A stretch of DNA of 11,192 nt from Candidatus Zipacnadia bacterium (GCA_029820915.1 JALGUI010000061.1:1-11192); one strand, 5' to 3'. Positions 1-7,206 are shown, counted from the stretch's first letter. The notes: generated by a model not told the origin, from the sequence alone. Numbers and translations are program-made.

Positions 1-573
1 CACGGCATGCGCCATGCGACGATCGTGGCCGAGAGCGCCGGGATGATCCTCACCGAGCTGGGGCGGTTCGACGAGCGCGAGATCGAGCTGGCGAAGATCG
101 CCGGGCTGCTGCACGATATCGGCAACCTGATCTCGCGCGAGCAGCACTCGGTGTCGAGCGCCATGCTCGCCTACGACCTGCTGCGCGATCGCGGCATGCC
201 GGTGGGCGAGGCGACGCAGGTCGCGGCCGCCATCGGCGCCCACGACGAGGAGACGGCCGAGGAGGCCACCAGCGACATCGGCGCCGCGATTATCATCGGC
301 GACAAGGCGGACGTGGCACGCGAGCGCGTGCGCAACCCCATCATGGCCGCGTTCGACATTCACGATCGCATCAACTACGCCGCCCGCGAGACTCGGCTGG
401 AGGTCCTGCCCGACCTGCGCACCATCACCCTCGAGCTGTCGATCGACACCGAGATCGGCTCGGTGATGGAGTACTTCGAGATCTTCCTCAGCCGCATGGT
501 GATCAGCCGCAGGGCGGCACGGTGCCTTGGCTGCGACTTCCGGCTGGTCATCAACGGCGTGCCGCTGTTGTAG
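1..573 (+). CDS. HD-domain metal-dependent phosphohydrolase, 5'-truncated
   Basis: The frame is open from base 1 and reads His-Gly before the first ATG (base 7), so the gene almost certainly begins upstream and about 190 C-terminal residues are visible. Counting from the ATG at 7, the HD signature LLHDIG has H36-D37. It is preceded by an HGMRHA stretch, which in related proteins as I recall them is the first metal-binding segment, and followed by H47, an AAAIGAHDEE segment near 75-82 and GDKADV near 98-103. The C-terminus contains VMEYFEIFLSRM and ends LGCDFRLVINGVPLL, a tail I remember from conserved HD proteins of Firmicutes and Armatimonadota-like genomes. HD proteins use a histidine/aspartate metal centre to hydrolyse phosphoesters, often of nucleotides; the substrate here is unknown. 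No membrane segment is visible. A separate promoter and about 330 bp follow, so it is probably not part of the lipid A operon. Confidence 0.85.
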   Translation, partial: HGMRHATIVAESAGMILTELGRFDEREIELAKIAGLLHDIGNLISREQHSVSSAMLAYDLLRDRGMPVGEATQVAAAIGAHDEETAEEATSDIGAAIIIGDKADVARERVRNPIMAAFDIHDRINYAARETRLEVLPDLRTITLELSIDTEIGSVMEYFEIFLSRMVISRRAARCLGCDFRLVINGVPLL

Positions 574-767
574 CTGCGGGCTGCAAGCGCACGGCACCGG
601 CGCCGCGGCGGCGTTGAGTCGGTTGCCGGTCGCGGTCGCCTGCGCCATCAGTCATGCCTCGCCCGTACCCTGCGCATCGCGAGCCCCCGCTGCCACCTGA
701 CCGATACCCGCAACCGGCCCTCCCGACAGCGGTCTAAGGACACGCATCCCCGGCGCCGACGCCTGGT
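574..767. other. Non-coding gap between HD gene and fabZ promoter
   Basis: No frame here has family-like coding content, and the short antisense frame across it has no recognisable motif. It carries a weak inverted repeat (CGGTTGC near 619-625 against GCAACCG near 710-716, about 85 nt apart) and a GC-rich palindromic stretch near 600-615. I see no clear terminator with a T-run after the HD gene, no tRNA and no riboswitch that I can recognise. Confidence 0.5.
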
Positions 768-797
768 TTGACAGCGTTTCTCGGCCTTTGCTATAAT
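768..797 (+). promoter_or_regulatory. Consensus sigma70-type promoter for the lipid A operon
   Basis: A perfect TTGACA (768-773) and a perfect TATAAT (792-797) are separated by 18 bp. The -10 is preceded by TGC, which fits an extended -10. Transcription should start near 804, giving a leader of about 100 nt before fabZ. Full consensus at both hexamers stands out in such GC-rich DNA and fits strong housekeeping expression of the envelope operon. Confidence 0.85.
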
Positions 798-864
798 CGC
801 CGCGGCTTTCGGGACGGGCACGAAGGGCCGTCGCGGGAACCGCGGAGTCGGCGGATGTGGCCTG

Positions 865-903
865 CGGCGCCCGTGGCGGTTCGTGCATTGACGGGAGGCG
901 CCG
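865..903 (+). promoter_or_regulatory. Possible leader hairpin touching the fabZ Shine-Dalgarno
   Basis: CGGCGCC (865-871) is complementary to GGCGCCG (897-903) across a loop of about 25 nt. The right arm includes the last two G residues of the fabZ Shine-Dalgarno and reaches within 5 nt of the ATG. If it forms in RNA it could hinder ribosome entry. This is based on complementarity alone, which arises easily in GC-rich DNA. Confidence 0.25.
893..898 (+). promoter_or_regulatory. fabZ ribosome binding site
   Basis: GGGAGG lies 9 nt before the ATG at 908 (6 nt before an in-frame TTG at 905). It supports a start here rather than at the in-frame GTG at 857, which would add 17 residues unlike the family. 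Confidence 0.75.
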
Positions 904-907
904 GTTG

Positions 908-1366
908 ATGCTTGAGGCGAAGGAGATCATGGGGATCCTGCCCCACCGCTACCCGTTCCTGCTGGTGGACAGGATTCTGGAACTGGAACCGGGCGTGCGG
1001 GCGGTCGGCATCAAGAACGTCTCGGCCAATGAGCCGCAGTTCCAGGGCCACTGGCCGGGGAATCCTGTGATGCCCGGCATGCTCATTCTCGAGGCGATGG
1101 CCCAAGTCGGCGGGCTGGTGCTGCTGACCATGATCGAGGACACCAACCTGCTGGCGCTGTTCGGCGGCGTGGACAAGGCGCGCTTCCGCCGCCAGGTCCT
1201 CCCCGGTGACCAGATTCGCTTGGAGGTGGAGCTGGTCCGCCGCAAGGGGAACATGGGCAAGGTCAAGGGCGTGGCAACGGTGGACGGCCAGGTGGTCGCG
1301 GACGCCGAGTTGATGTTCGTGCTCGTTGATCCCAGTGAGGACTGGCCCGATAAGCCGGCCGGCTAG
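908..1366 (+). CDS. fabZ: 3-hydroxyacyl-[ACP] dehydratase FabZ
   Basis: FabZ dehydrates (3R)-3-hydroxyacyl-ACP to trans-2-enoyl-ACP in the cytoplasmic type II fatty acid cycle. The 152-residue length is normal for a hot-dog-fold FabZ. The signature ILPHRYPFLLVDRI lies at 10-23, followed by NVSANEPQFQGHWPG. By family precedent the catalytic pair is H48 in GHWPG and E62 in LILEAMAQ, the usual 14 residues apart. A conserved FGGVDKARFRRQVLPGDQ-type segment follows. The start is set by the Shine-Dalgarno at 893-898 and the family N-terminus. It is the first gene of the operon and lies 16 nt before lpxA, the same fabZ-lpxA-lpxB order as in E. coli. FabZ and LpxA compete for 3-hydroxyacyl-ACP, so co-expression may balance phospholipid and lipid A synthesis. 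It is a stand-alone gene, not an LpxC-FabZ fusion. Confidence 0.96.
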   Translation: MLEAKEIMGILPHRYPFLLVDRILELEPGVRAVGIKNVSANEPQFQGHWPGNPVMPGMLILEAMAQVGGLVLLTMIEDTNLLALFGGVDKARFRRQVLPGDQIRLEVELVRRKGNMGKVKGVATVDGQVVADAELMFVLVDPSEDWPDKPAG

Positions 1367-1370
1367 GCCC

Positions 1371-1377
1371 GGAGGGG
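1371..1377 (+). promoter_or_regulatory. lpxA ribosome binding site
   Basis: GGAGGGG lies 5 nt before the ATG at 1383 and decides that start against an in-frame ATT/ATG region further upstream. The same heptamer precedes lpxK at 7194-7200. Confidence 0.75.
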
Positions 1378-1382
1378 ATGCA

Positions 1383-2165
1383 ATGGCGATCCACGACACG
1401 GCGATAGTGGCACCCCAGGCGGAGCTGGGCGCCGACGTCGAGGTCGGCCCGTTCTCGATCATCGAGGATGGGGTGACGATCGGCGATGGCACGCGCCTCG
1501 GCCCGCACTGCATGATCAAACGGGGCGTGACCCTGGGATCGATGTGCGTCCTCGATGTCGGCGTGGTCCTGGGCTCTGAGCCGCAGGACGCCAAGTTCCA
1601 GGGCGAGGAGAGCTTCGTCAGGATCGGTGACAATAACACGCTGCGCGAGTACGTGACCATCCACCGGGCGACGGGCGAGGGCGAGGCCACCGAGGTCGGC
1701 GACGACAACTTCCTCATGGCCTACACGCACCTGGGGCACAACACGCGCATGGGCAGCGGGGTTCAGATGGCGAGCTTCACCGGTGTCAGCGGTCACTGCG
1801 TGATCGAGGACCGCGCCAACATCGGCGGCTTCGTGGGCGTACATCAGTACGTCACCATCGGGCGCATGTGCATGATCGGCGGCTGCTCGCGCATCACCCG
1901 GGACATCCCGCCCTTCACGACCGCCGTGGGCAACCCCGGGGAGCTGCGGGGCATCAACGTGATAGGGCTGGCCCGCAGAGGCATCAGCGAAGACGACCAA
2001 AGGGCGCTGCGGCGGGCGTTCCGGGCGGTCTATCGCTCCGACCAGAACACATCCGAAGCCATCGCGGCGTTGCGCGCGAACGGACCGCTGTCCGAGTTGG
2101 TCGAGGAGTTCGTTGAGTTCATCGAGCGCATCGACGAGGGTAGCAGAGGCCGGCGGGAGAACTAG
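1383..2165 (+). CDS. lpxA: UDP-N-acetylglucosamine O-acyltransferase LpxA
   Basis: LpxA transfers a 3-hydroxyacyl chain from ACP to the 3-OH of UDP-GlcNAc, the first step of lipid A synthesis in the cytoplasm. The 260-residue length matches the family (262 in E. coli). Residues from about 5 to 185 form hexapeptide repeats of a left-handed beta-helix, including IGDGTRLG and IGRMCMIGG. The segment NFLMAYTHLGHNT aligns with the E. coli active-site loop, making H119 the equivalent of catalytic H125, with H116 matching H122. GVHQ (H154) and INVIGLARRG near 191-200 are also conserved, and the last 60 residues form the usual helical C-terminus. G167 aligns with E. coli G173, the hydrocarbon-ruler residue that permits long acyl chains, so a C14-like preference is possible (inference). 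Its 3' end overlaps lpxB by 53 nt. Confidence 0.97.
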   Translation: MAIHDTAIVAPQAELGADVEVGPFSIIEDGVTIGDGTRLGPHCMIKRGVTLGSMCVLDVGVVLGSEPQDAKFQGEESFVRIGDNNTLREYVTIHRATGEGEATEVGDDNFLMAYTHLGHNTRMGSGVQMASFTGVSGHCVIEDRANIGGFVGVHQYVTIGRMCMIGGCSRITRDIPPFTTAVGNPGELRGINVIGLARRGISEDDQRALRRAFRAVYRSDQNTSEAIAALRANGPLSELVEEFVEFIERIDEGSRGRREN

Positions 2166-3324
2166 CGGCACGCCGGGCGGCCCGCCACGGGTATTCGTCG
2201 TCGCCGGGGAGCCGTCGGCGGACCAGCACGCCGCCATGCTCGGCGAGGCGCTGCTGGCCGAGCGCGCTGTCGAGTTGCTCGGCGTGGGACAGCGACGCAT
2301 GCGCGAGGCCGGCTTCGAGTTGCTCTTCGACAGTACGGGCTGGAGCGGCATCGGCGTGGTGGAGTCGCTCAAGCGCGTGCCTATGCTCGTGCGGCGCCAG
2401 CGGCGCATCGCCGACCACCTCCTGTCGTCTCCTCCAGACCTGCTGGTGCTCGTGGACTTCGGCGCCTTCAACGTGCGCCTGGCCCGGCGCGTGAGGCGGG
2501 ATGGGATGCCGAGGACGCTCTACTACTTCCCCCCGCGCTCGTGGTCGCGGCAGGCCGACTACGGGGATCTGGCCGGCCTCGTCGATCGCGTGGCCACGCC
2601 CTTCGCGTGGTCCGAGGAGCGCGTGCGCGCGGCGGGCATCGACGCCACCTGGGTCGGCCACCCGGTGGTGGATCGCATCGGGCCGCTTAGGCCCGGCGCG
2701 CGCACGGCCCTGCGCCGTCGCCTCGGCCTGGCGGCCGAGGACATCGTCGTCGGCCTGCTGCCGGGCAGCCGGCTTACGGAGATTCGCTGCAATGGGCCGC
2801 AGGTACTGGGGGCGGCGCGACTCATCGCCAAGCGGATGCCGCGCGCCCGCTTTCTGCTGTCCATCGCTCCCAGCGTGCCCGAAGGGCTGCCGGCTCGCCA
2901 GGTGGACCGCTTCGGGCCGGGCGATCGGGTGACGCCGCTGGGGGGCGTAACGGAGATCGTGAGCTGCGCCGACCTGGTCATCAGTGCGGCGGGTACGGCG
3001 ACGCTGGAGGCGGCCGCGGCGCTCTGCCCCATGGTCATCGTCTATCGTGGGACGCTCCTGATGAGCCTGGAGAAGCGCCTGCGAAGGTTCCGGCCCGGCC
3101 ATGTGGGAATGCCCAACATCGTGGCGGGCCGGGAGGTCGTCCCGGAGCTGCTGGACCTCGACGCCAACGCGGCCGACATCGCGCGGACGGCGCTCGAGCT
3201 GCTGAGTGATGGGGACGCCTTGGAGGGCATGAGGCGCCGGCTGGTGAAGGTTCGCGCACGGCTGGGCGAGCCGGGCGTCTCGGCGCGCGTGGCACGGATG
3301 GCGCTCGAGATGATCGAAGGGTGA
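2113..3324 (+). CDS. lpxB: Lipid-A-disaccharide synthase LpxB, divergent
   Basis: LpxB condenses UDP-2,3-diacylglucosamine with lipid X (2,3-diacylglucosamine-1-phosphate) to give the tetraacyl disaccharide 1-phosphate, as a peripheral inner-membrane GT-B (GT19) enzyme. The 403 residues read AGEPSADQHAA at 31-41 (family AGExSGDxxGA), LVDFGAFN at 113-120 with D115 matching E. coli D98, WVGHPVVD near 180-187, LLPGSRLTEI at 215-224 with R220 matching R201, AGTATLE near 293-299 and GMPNIVAGREVVPELL. The usual SPSVWAWR block is replaced by FPPRSWSR (139-146), and the aspartate of the PDFN motif is alanine, so this is a divergent branch. The TTG at 2113 is the only ordinary start codon before the first conserved motif. 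It has GAGGAG at 2103-2108 and overlaps lpxA by 53 nt. The first 25 residues look unconserved, so a rarer start further in is possible. Confidence 0.92.
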   Translation: MSSSSASTRVAEAGGRTSGTPGGPPRVFVVAGEPSADQHAAMLGEALLAERAVELLGVGQRRMREAGFELLFDSTGWSGIGVVESLKRVPMLVRRQRRIADHLLSSPPDLLVLVDFGAFNVRLARRVRRDGMPRTLYYFPPRSWSRQADYGDLAGLVDRVATPFAWSEERVRAAGIDATWVGHPVVDRIGPLRPGARTALRRRLGLAAEDIVVGLLPGSRLTEIRCNGPQVLGAARLIAKRMPRARFLLSIAPSVPEGLPARQVDRFGPGDRVTPLGGVTEIVSCADLVISAAGTATLEAAAALCPMVIVYRGTLLMSLEKRLRRFRPGHVGMPNIVAGREVVPELLDLDANAADIARTALELLSDGDALEGMRRRLVKVRARLGEPGVSARVARMALEMIEG

Positions 3325-3337
3325 AGCTCGCGAGTTT

Positions 3338-3967
3338 ATGACCAACTACGCCGAGACGGACGGTCAGGTCAAGGTCGCCACGCGCGAGACGCTCGTCGCG
3401 GCCGCCGGCGGCGCCGGCGGCGAGGGCGCCCTGGCACAGGTGCGCGCCTTCTTCGTGCGCCGACGCACCTTCCTGGGCATTGTGGTGGCCTTCGCCCTGG
3501 TGGTGGTCGCCGAGCCCCTGCCGGTGCTGCTGTTCGCCGGCATGGGCGTGATGGCGATCGCCCACACGCTGCGACTGGTGTGCGCGGGGTACCTCGACAA
3601 GGACGCGACTCTGGTGACCAGCGGGCCGTTCGGCTGGTGCCGCAACCCGCTGTACATCGCAAACTTCCTGGTGGTGGTGGCCTTCGGGCTGATGTCCGGC
3701 CGGCTGGTGATGCTGCCCATCCTCCTCGTGCTGTCATTGGCCGCGCACGCCCCGACGGTGGCGGGCGAGGAGGAGTTTCTGCGCCGCAAGTTCGGTGAGG
3801 AGTTTGACCGCTACTGTGAGCGCGTGCCCCGCTGGTGGCCGAAGCGACCGACCCGCCCCGACGAGGGTGGCTTCCGCTGGGCGCGCGTGGTCGCGAACGG
3901 CGAGCACCTGAACATCATATCCGTGTGGCTGATGGCGGCGATGTTCGTGATCGAGATGGTGAGGTAG
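3338..3967 (+). CDS. Ste14/ICMT-like integral membrane methyltransferase
   Basis: The 209-residue protein belongs to the isoprenylcysteine carboxyl methyltransferase / phospholipid methyltransferase superfamily of SAM-dependent membrane enzymes. The hallmark GPFGWCRNPLY spans 96-106, with the R102-N103-P104-x-Y106 core, followed by EEEFLRRKFGEEFDRYCERV at 144-163 and VPRWWP, the usual C-terminal cofactor-binding motif of the superfamily. Hydrophobic segments lie near 44-58, 61-79, 107-137 and 191-207. The first 40 residues are Ala/Gly-rich and unconserved. The ATG at 3338 follows the lpxB stop by 13 nt and has only a weak ribosome site. The substrate cannot be read from sequence. Its place between lpxB and msbA, and the precedent of Leptospira LmtA (a Ste14-like enzyme that methylates the lipid A 1-phosphate), suggest a lipid A or other envelope-lipid substrate. 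That is inference; a general phospholipid or small-molecule substrate is also possible. Confidence 0.85.
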   Translation: MTNYAETDGQVKVATRETLVAAAGGAGGEGALAQVRAFFVRRRTFLGIVVAFALVVVAEPLPVLLFAGMGVMAIAHTLRLVCAGYLDKDATLVTSGPFGWCRNPLYIANFLVVVAFGLMSGRLVMLPILLVLSLAAHAPTVAGEEEFLRRKFGEEFDRYCERVPRWWPKRPTRPDEGGFRWARVVANGEHLNIISVWLMAAMFVIEMVR

Positions 3968-3971
3968 CCGG

Positions 3972-5819
3972 ATGAGGGACCTCCTCTACCTTGGGCGCTA
4001 CGTGCGGCCGTACTGGAAGGTCGTGGCCGTGGCCGTCCTGATCATGGCCGCGGCCGGAGCGCTGGTGCCCGAGGCGCTGGCGCGCACGCAGGCGGTGTTC
4101 GACGGCATCTTCCCCCACGCCCGCGTGGTGCCGGCGGCGGAGCCGGGGGCGGCGGCGCCCGCCGGCCGGGCGCTCGAGGAGATGTCGCCGGCGGAGATGG
4201 AGGCGGAGCTGCTCCGCGCCGCCCTGACGCTGTTTGCCTTCCTCATGGCCGCCGCGTGCGCCGACGGCGCCGCCATCTACGTCGCCGAGTACGTCGGCCA
4301 GCACCTGCTCTACGAGCTGCGCAGGGGGCTCTTCGAACACCTGCAGGGCCTCGCGATGTCGTTCTATGACCGCCAGCGGCTGGGCGAGCTGATCTCGCGC
4401 GTCAACAACGACACGATGATTCTGCAGCGCAGCTTCGGCGCGAACCTCGTCTGGATCGTGAGCTGCCCCGTCGGCATCATGTACGGCGTCTACAGGCTGT
4501 GGCGCTTCTCGCCCTATCTGACGCTGACCCTCGCTCTGGTGCTGCCGATGGTCATCGCGCTCACCGTCCTGCTGGGGCGGCGCATCAAGACGCTGTCGCG
4601 CCACATGCAGGAGCGGCTGGGCGACCTCACGGCCGCGCTGCACGAGGCGCTGGCCGGCATGCGCATCATCAAGATATTCGGGATCCAGCGCCAGGTCGGC
4701 GCGCGCTTCGACGACGAGAACCGCAACGTCATGGACACGGAGATGAAGACGGCGGCCACGCGGGCGATCAACGCGCCGCTGGTCGGCATAGCCATCGGTC
4801 TGGCGATGGTCACCATCCTGCTGCTGGGCGGGCGGCAGATCGCGGCGGGGCGGATGACCGGCGGCGAGCTGATGGCGTTCGTCCTGGTGCTGCAGGCGGT
4901 CGCCAGTTCGGTGAACCGGCTGTCGCGCCTCAACCTGGCCATGCAGCAGGCCAGCGCGGCCGCGGGCCGACACCGGGAGCTGCTCGAGATGCAGGAGAGC
5001 CTGCCGGTGGTGGCGGAGCCGGTGCGTCCGGACCACGTGCAGGGACGTATCACCTTCGAGAACGTGTCATTCTCCTACCTGGGCCGGTCGCCCGCGCTGC
5101 GCAACATCAGCCTGGAGATCGAGCCGGGCGAGACGGTGGCATTCGCCGGGCCCAGCGGCGCGGGCAAGACCACCATCGCGAACCTGATTCCGCGGCTCTA
5201 CGACCCCACGGAGGGCCGCGTGCTCATCGACGGCATCGACGTGCGAGAGGTGGACCCGCAGGACCTGCGCGGGCACATGAGCATCGTGCCCCAGGAGACG
5301 CTGCTGTTCGGCGCCACGGTGGGCGAGAACATCGCGTACGGCGGCCTGGACGCGACGCACGAGGAGATCGTTGAGGCCGCGAAGGCGGCGAATGCGCACG
5401 AGTTCATCATGGAACTGCCGGACGGCTACGACACGCAGGTCGGCGAGCGCGGCGTGCAGCTCTCGGGCGGGCAGCGGCAGCGGGTGGCCATCGCCCGCGC
5501 TGTGCTGCGCGACCCGCGCATCATGATCCTGGACGAGGCGACATCGTCGCTGGACAGCACCAGCGAGACCGCCATCCATCGGGCGCTGGAGCGGATCCTC
5601 AGAGACCGCACCGCCATCATCATCGCCCATCGGCTGTCAACCATCCGCGATGCCGGCCGCATCATCGTCCTGGACGAGGGCAGGATCGCCGAGACGGGGC
5701 GCCATGACGAACTCATGGCGTGCGGCGGCCTGTACGCGCGGCTGTACCGCGCTCACCACACGGACGACGCGGATAGACTGGTCGTGCCACAAGAGGACCG
5801 GACATCGGACAATGCCTGA
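3972..5819 (+). CDS. msbA: Lipid A export ABC transporter MsbA-like (permease-ATPase fusion)
   Basis: This is a half-transporter of 615 residues that would dimerise in the inner membrane and flip core-lipid A from the inner to the outer leaflet using ATP. An N-terminal type IV (ABC_membrane) domain covers about 10-320 with six predicted helices. The nucleotide-binding domain covers about 355-590: Walker A GPSGAGKTT 393-401, Q-loop in IVPQE, signature LSGGQRQR from 497, Walker B IMILDEA with D521-E522, D-loop SSLD and H-loop H553. An Ala/Pro/Gly/Glu-rich insert of about 33 residues (48-80) lengthens the first extracytoplasmic loop. The ATG lies 4 nt after the preceding stop, with GAGG 7 nt upstream. 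Type IV exporters are hard to tell apart by sequence alone, but the position between lpxB and waaA/lpxK makes MsbA by far the best call. The C-terminal 25 residues are charged and unconserved. Confidence 0.92.
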   Translation: MRDLLYLGRYVRPYWKVVAVAVLIMAAAGALVPEALARTQAVFDGIFPHARVVPAAEPGAAAPAGRALEEMSPAEMEAELLRAALTLFAFLMAAACADGAAIYVAEYVGQHLLYELRRGLFEHLQGLAMSFYDRQRLGELISRVNNDTMILQRSFGANLVWIVSCPVGIMYGVYRLWRFSPYLTLTLALVLPMVIALTVLLGRRIKTLSRHMQERLGDLTAALHEALAGMRIIKIFGIQRQVGARFDDENRNVMDTEMKTAATRAINAPLVGIAIGLAMVTILLLGGRQIAAGRMTGGELMAFVLVLQAVASSVNRLSRLNLAMQQASAAAGRHRELLEMQESLPVVAEPVRPDHVQGRITFENVSFSYLGRSPALRNISLEIEPGETVAFAGPSGAGKTTIANLIPRLYDPTEGRVLIDGIDVREVDPQDLRGHMSIVPQETLLFGATVGENIAYGGLDATHEEIVEAAKAANAHEFIMELPDGYDTQVGERGVQLSGGQRQRVAIARAVLRDPRIMILDEATSSLDSTSETAIHRALERILRDRTAIIIAHRLSTIRDAGRIIVLDEGRIAETGRHDELMACGGLYARLYRAHHTDDADRLVVPQEDRTSDNA

Positions 5820-7203
5820 GCACGACGTTCGCGACGAACGCGGCACCGGCATGGGCGCCACGTGGGTGATCTACAACATCCTCCTGGTGCTCCTGCTGCC
5901 ATTGATCCTGCTCTACCTGCTGTACCGGCTGGTCGTGCGCAGCAAGACGCTCTCGGGGTTCGGCGAGCGCCTGGGCGGCATCGCCGAGCGCGTCGCCGCG
6001 CTCAAGGGCGATGACCCCATCGTGTGGGTACACGCGGTGTCGGCCGGCGAAGTGGCCGCGGTGGTGCCGGTCGTGCGGGAGATTCGCGTCGCCGAGCCTC
6101 TTGCGCGCATCGCCATGTCAACCGTCACCGAGACCGGTCGCGAGATGGTGGGCAAGCGCGGGCTGGACCCGGACGCGCTGTTCTACTTCCCCTTCGATTT
6201 CCCGGGCATCGTCGATCGGGTGCTCGATGCGGTGCGGCCGGACGTGCTGGTGCTGGTGGAGACGGAGATGTGGCCGAACATGCTGGCGGCGGCGCGGCGG
6301 CGCGGGGCACGCGTGATTATTGTCAACGGCCGGATCTCCGACCGCTCCCTCCGGCGCGCACGGCTGCTCAGGCCGCTGTTCGCGTGGATGCTGTCCAAGC
6401 TCAGCCGCATCTGCGCGCAGTCGCAGGAGGACGCGGACCGCTTCGTCGCGCTGGGCGCCGATCCGGACATCGTGACGGTCACCGGCAACTCCAAGTTCGA
6501 CGAGCGGTTCCCGGGCGTCACGGACGCCGACGTCAGCAAGTACCGCCAGGACTTCGGCTTCGGGCGAGATGCTCCGGTGCTGCTGGCGGCCAGCACGCAC
6601 GAAGGCGAGGAGGAGATCCTCCTCAGGGCCTTCACGCGCCTGCGGGTCACGCGCGCCGACCTGCAGCTTGTCATCGCCCCGCGCCACCCCGAGCGCGGGG
6701 GCCGGGTCGAGGAGCTGGTGCACGAGCACGCGTACGCGGCGTACCGCCGGAGCCGTGCCCTGGACGGCGGTGGCGGCGATCCGCTGGCGCCGGAGGGCGG
6801 GCCGCAGGTGTGCGTGGCCATCCTCGACACCATGGGCGAGCTGGCGCGCGTGTACGCCATCGCCACCGTGGCCTTCGTGGGCAAGAGCCTGGTCCACGGC
6901 GGCGGGCACAACATCCTGCAGCCGGTGGCGCTCGGCAAGCCCGCTCTGTTCGGGCGGCACATGGAGAACTTCCGCGACATCGCCGCCATCTGCCTGCGCG
7001 AGGAGGTCGGCTTCGAGGTCGCGGGCCCCGACGAACTGGTGGCCGAGATCGACCGGCTGCTGGGCTCCGAGGGCGATCTGGCGCTGGTGGCCGCTCGCGG
7101 CCCCGCGGTCATCGAGAAGTACTCCGGGGCGTCGGCGCGCAACTGCGAGCGGATCATCGAGCTGCTCGAGGCCGCCCTGGCCGGCCGCGAACTGGAGGGG
7201 TAG
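5812..7203 (+). CDS. waaA: 3-deoxy-D-manno-octulosonic acid transferase WaaA/KdtA
   Basis: WaaA (GT30, GT-B fold) transfers Kdo from CMP-Kdo to lipid IVA at the cytoplasmic face of the inner membrane. From the ATG at 5812 the protein has 463 residues; E. coli has 425. A hydrophobic anchor (about 17-42, WVIYNILLVLLLPLILLYLL) precedes WVHAVSAGE, whose E80 matches the proposed catalytic base of the family. Further landmarks are ETEMWPN, NGRISDRS, AQSQEDADRFVALGA, VTGNSKFDE, STHEGEEEILL, IAPRHPER, DTMGEL and the GGGHN loop (H366). In the last, the glutamate usual in GGHNPLE is glutamine, Q370. The 5812 start overlaps the msbA stop by 8 nt; an ATG at 5851, giving 450 residues and starting right at the anchor, is almost as good, and neither has a strong ribosome site. 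How many Kdo units it adds cannot be read from sequence. Confidence 0.95.
   Translation: MPEHDVRDERGTGMGATWVIYNILLVLLLPLILLYLLYRLVVRSKTLSGFGERLGGIAERVAALKGDDPIVWVHAVSAGEVAAVVPVVREIRVAEPLARIAMSTVTETGREMVGKRGLDPDALFYFPFDFPGIVDRVLDAVRPDVLVLVETEMWPNMLAAARRRGARVIIVNGRISDRSLRRARLLRPLFAWMLSKLSRICAQSQEDADRFVALGADPDIVTVTGNSKFDERFPGVTDADVSKYRQDFGFGRDAPVLLAASTHEGEEEILLRAFTRLRVTRADLQLVIAPRHPERGGRVEELVHEHAYAAYRRSRALDGGGGDPLAPEGGPQVCVAILDTMGELARVYAIATVAFVGKSLVHGGGHNILQPVALGKPALFGRHMENFRDIAAICLREEVGFEVAGPDELVAEIDRLLGSEGDLALVAARGPAVIEKYSGASARNCERIIELLEAALAGRELEG
7194..7200 (+). promoter_or_regulatory. lpxK ribosome binding site deciding a CTG start
   Basis: GGAGGGG sits at the very end of waaA, directly before its TAG stop (7201-7203), and 6 nt before the CTG at 7207. 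The same heptamer precedes lpxA. Nothing comparable lies at usable distance from the first ATG of lpxK at 7261. Confidence 0.7.
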
Positions 7204-7206
7204 CGC

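Noticed and set aside
857..907. fabZ starting at GTG 857
   Set aside because: The extra 17 residues do not resemble FabZ N-termini, and a strong Shine-Dalgarno lies just before ATG 908.
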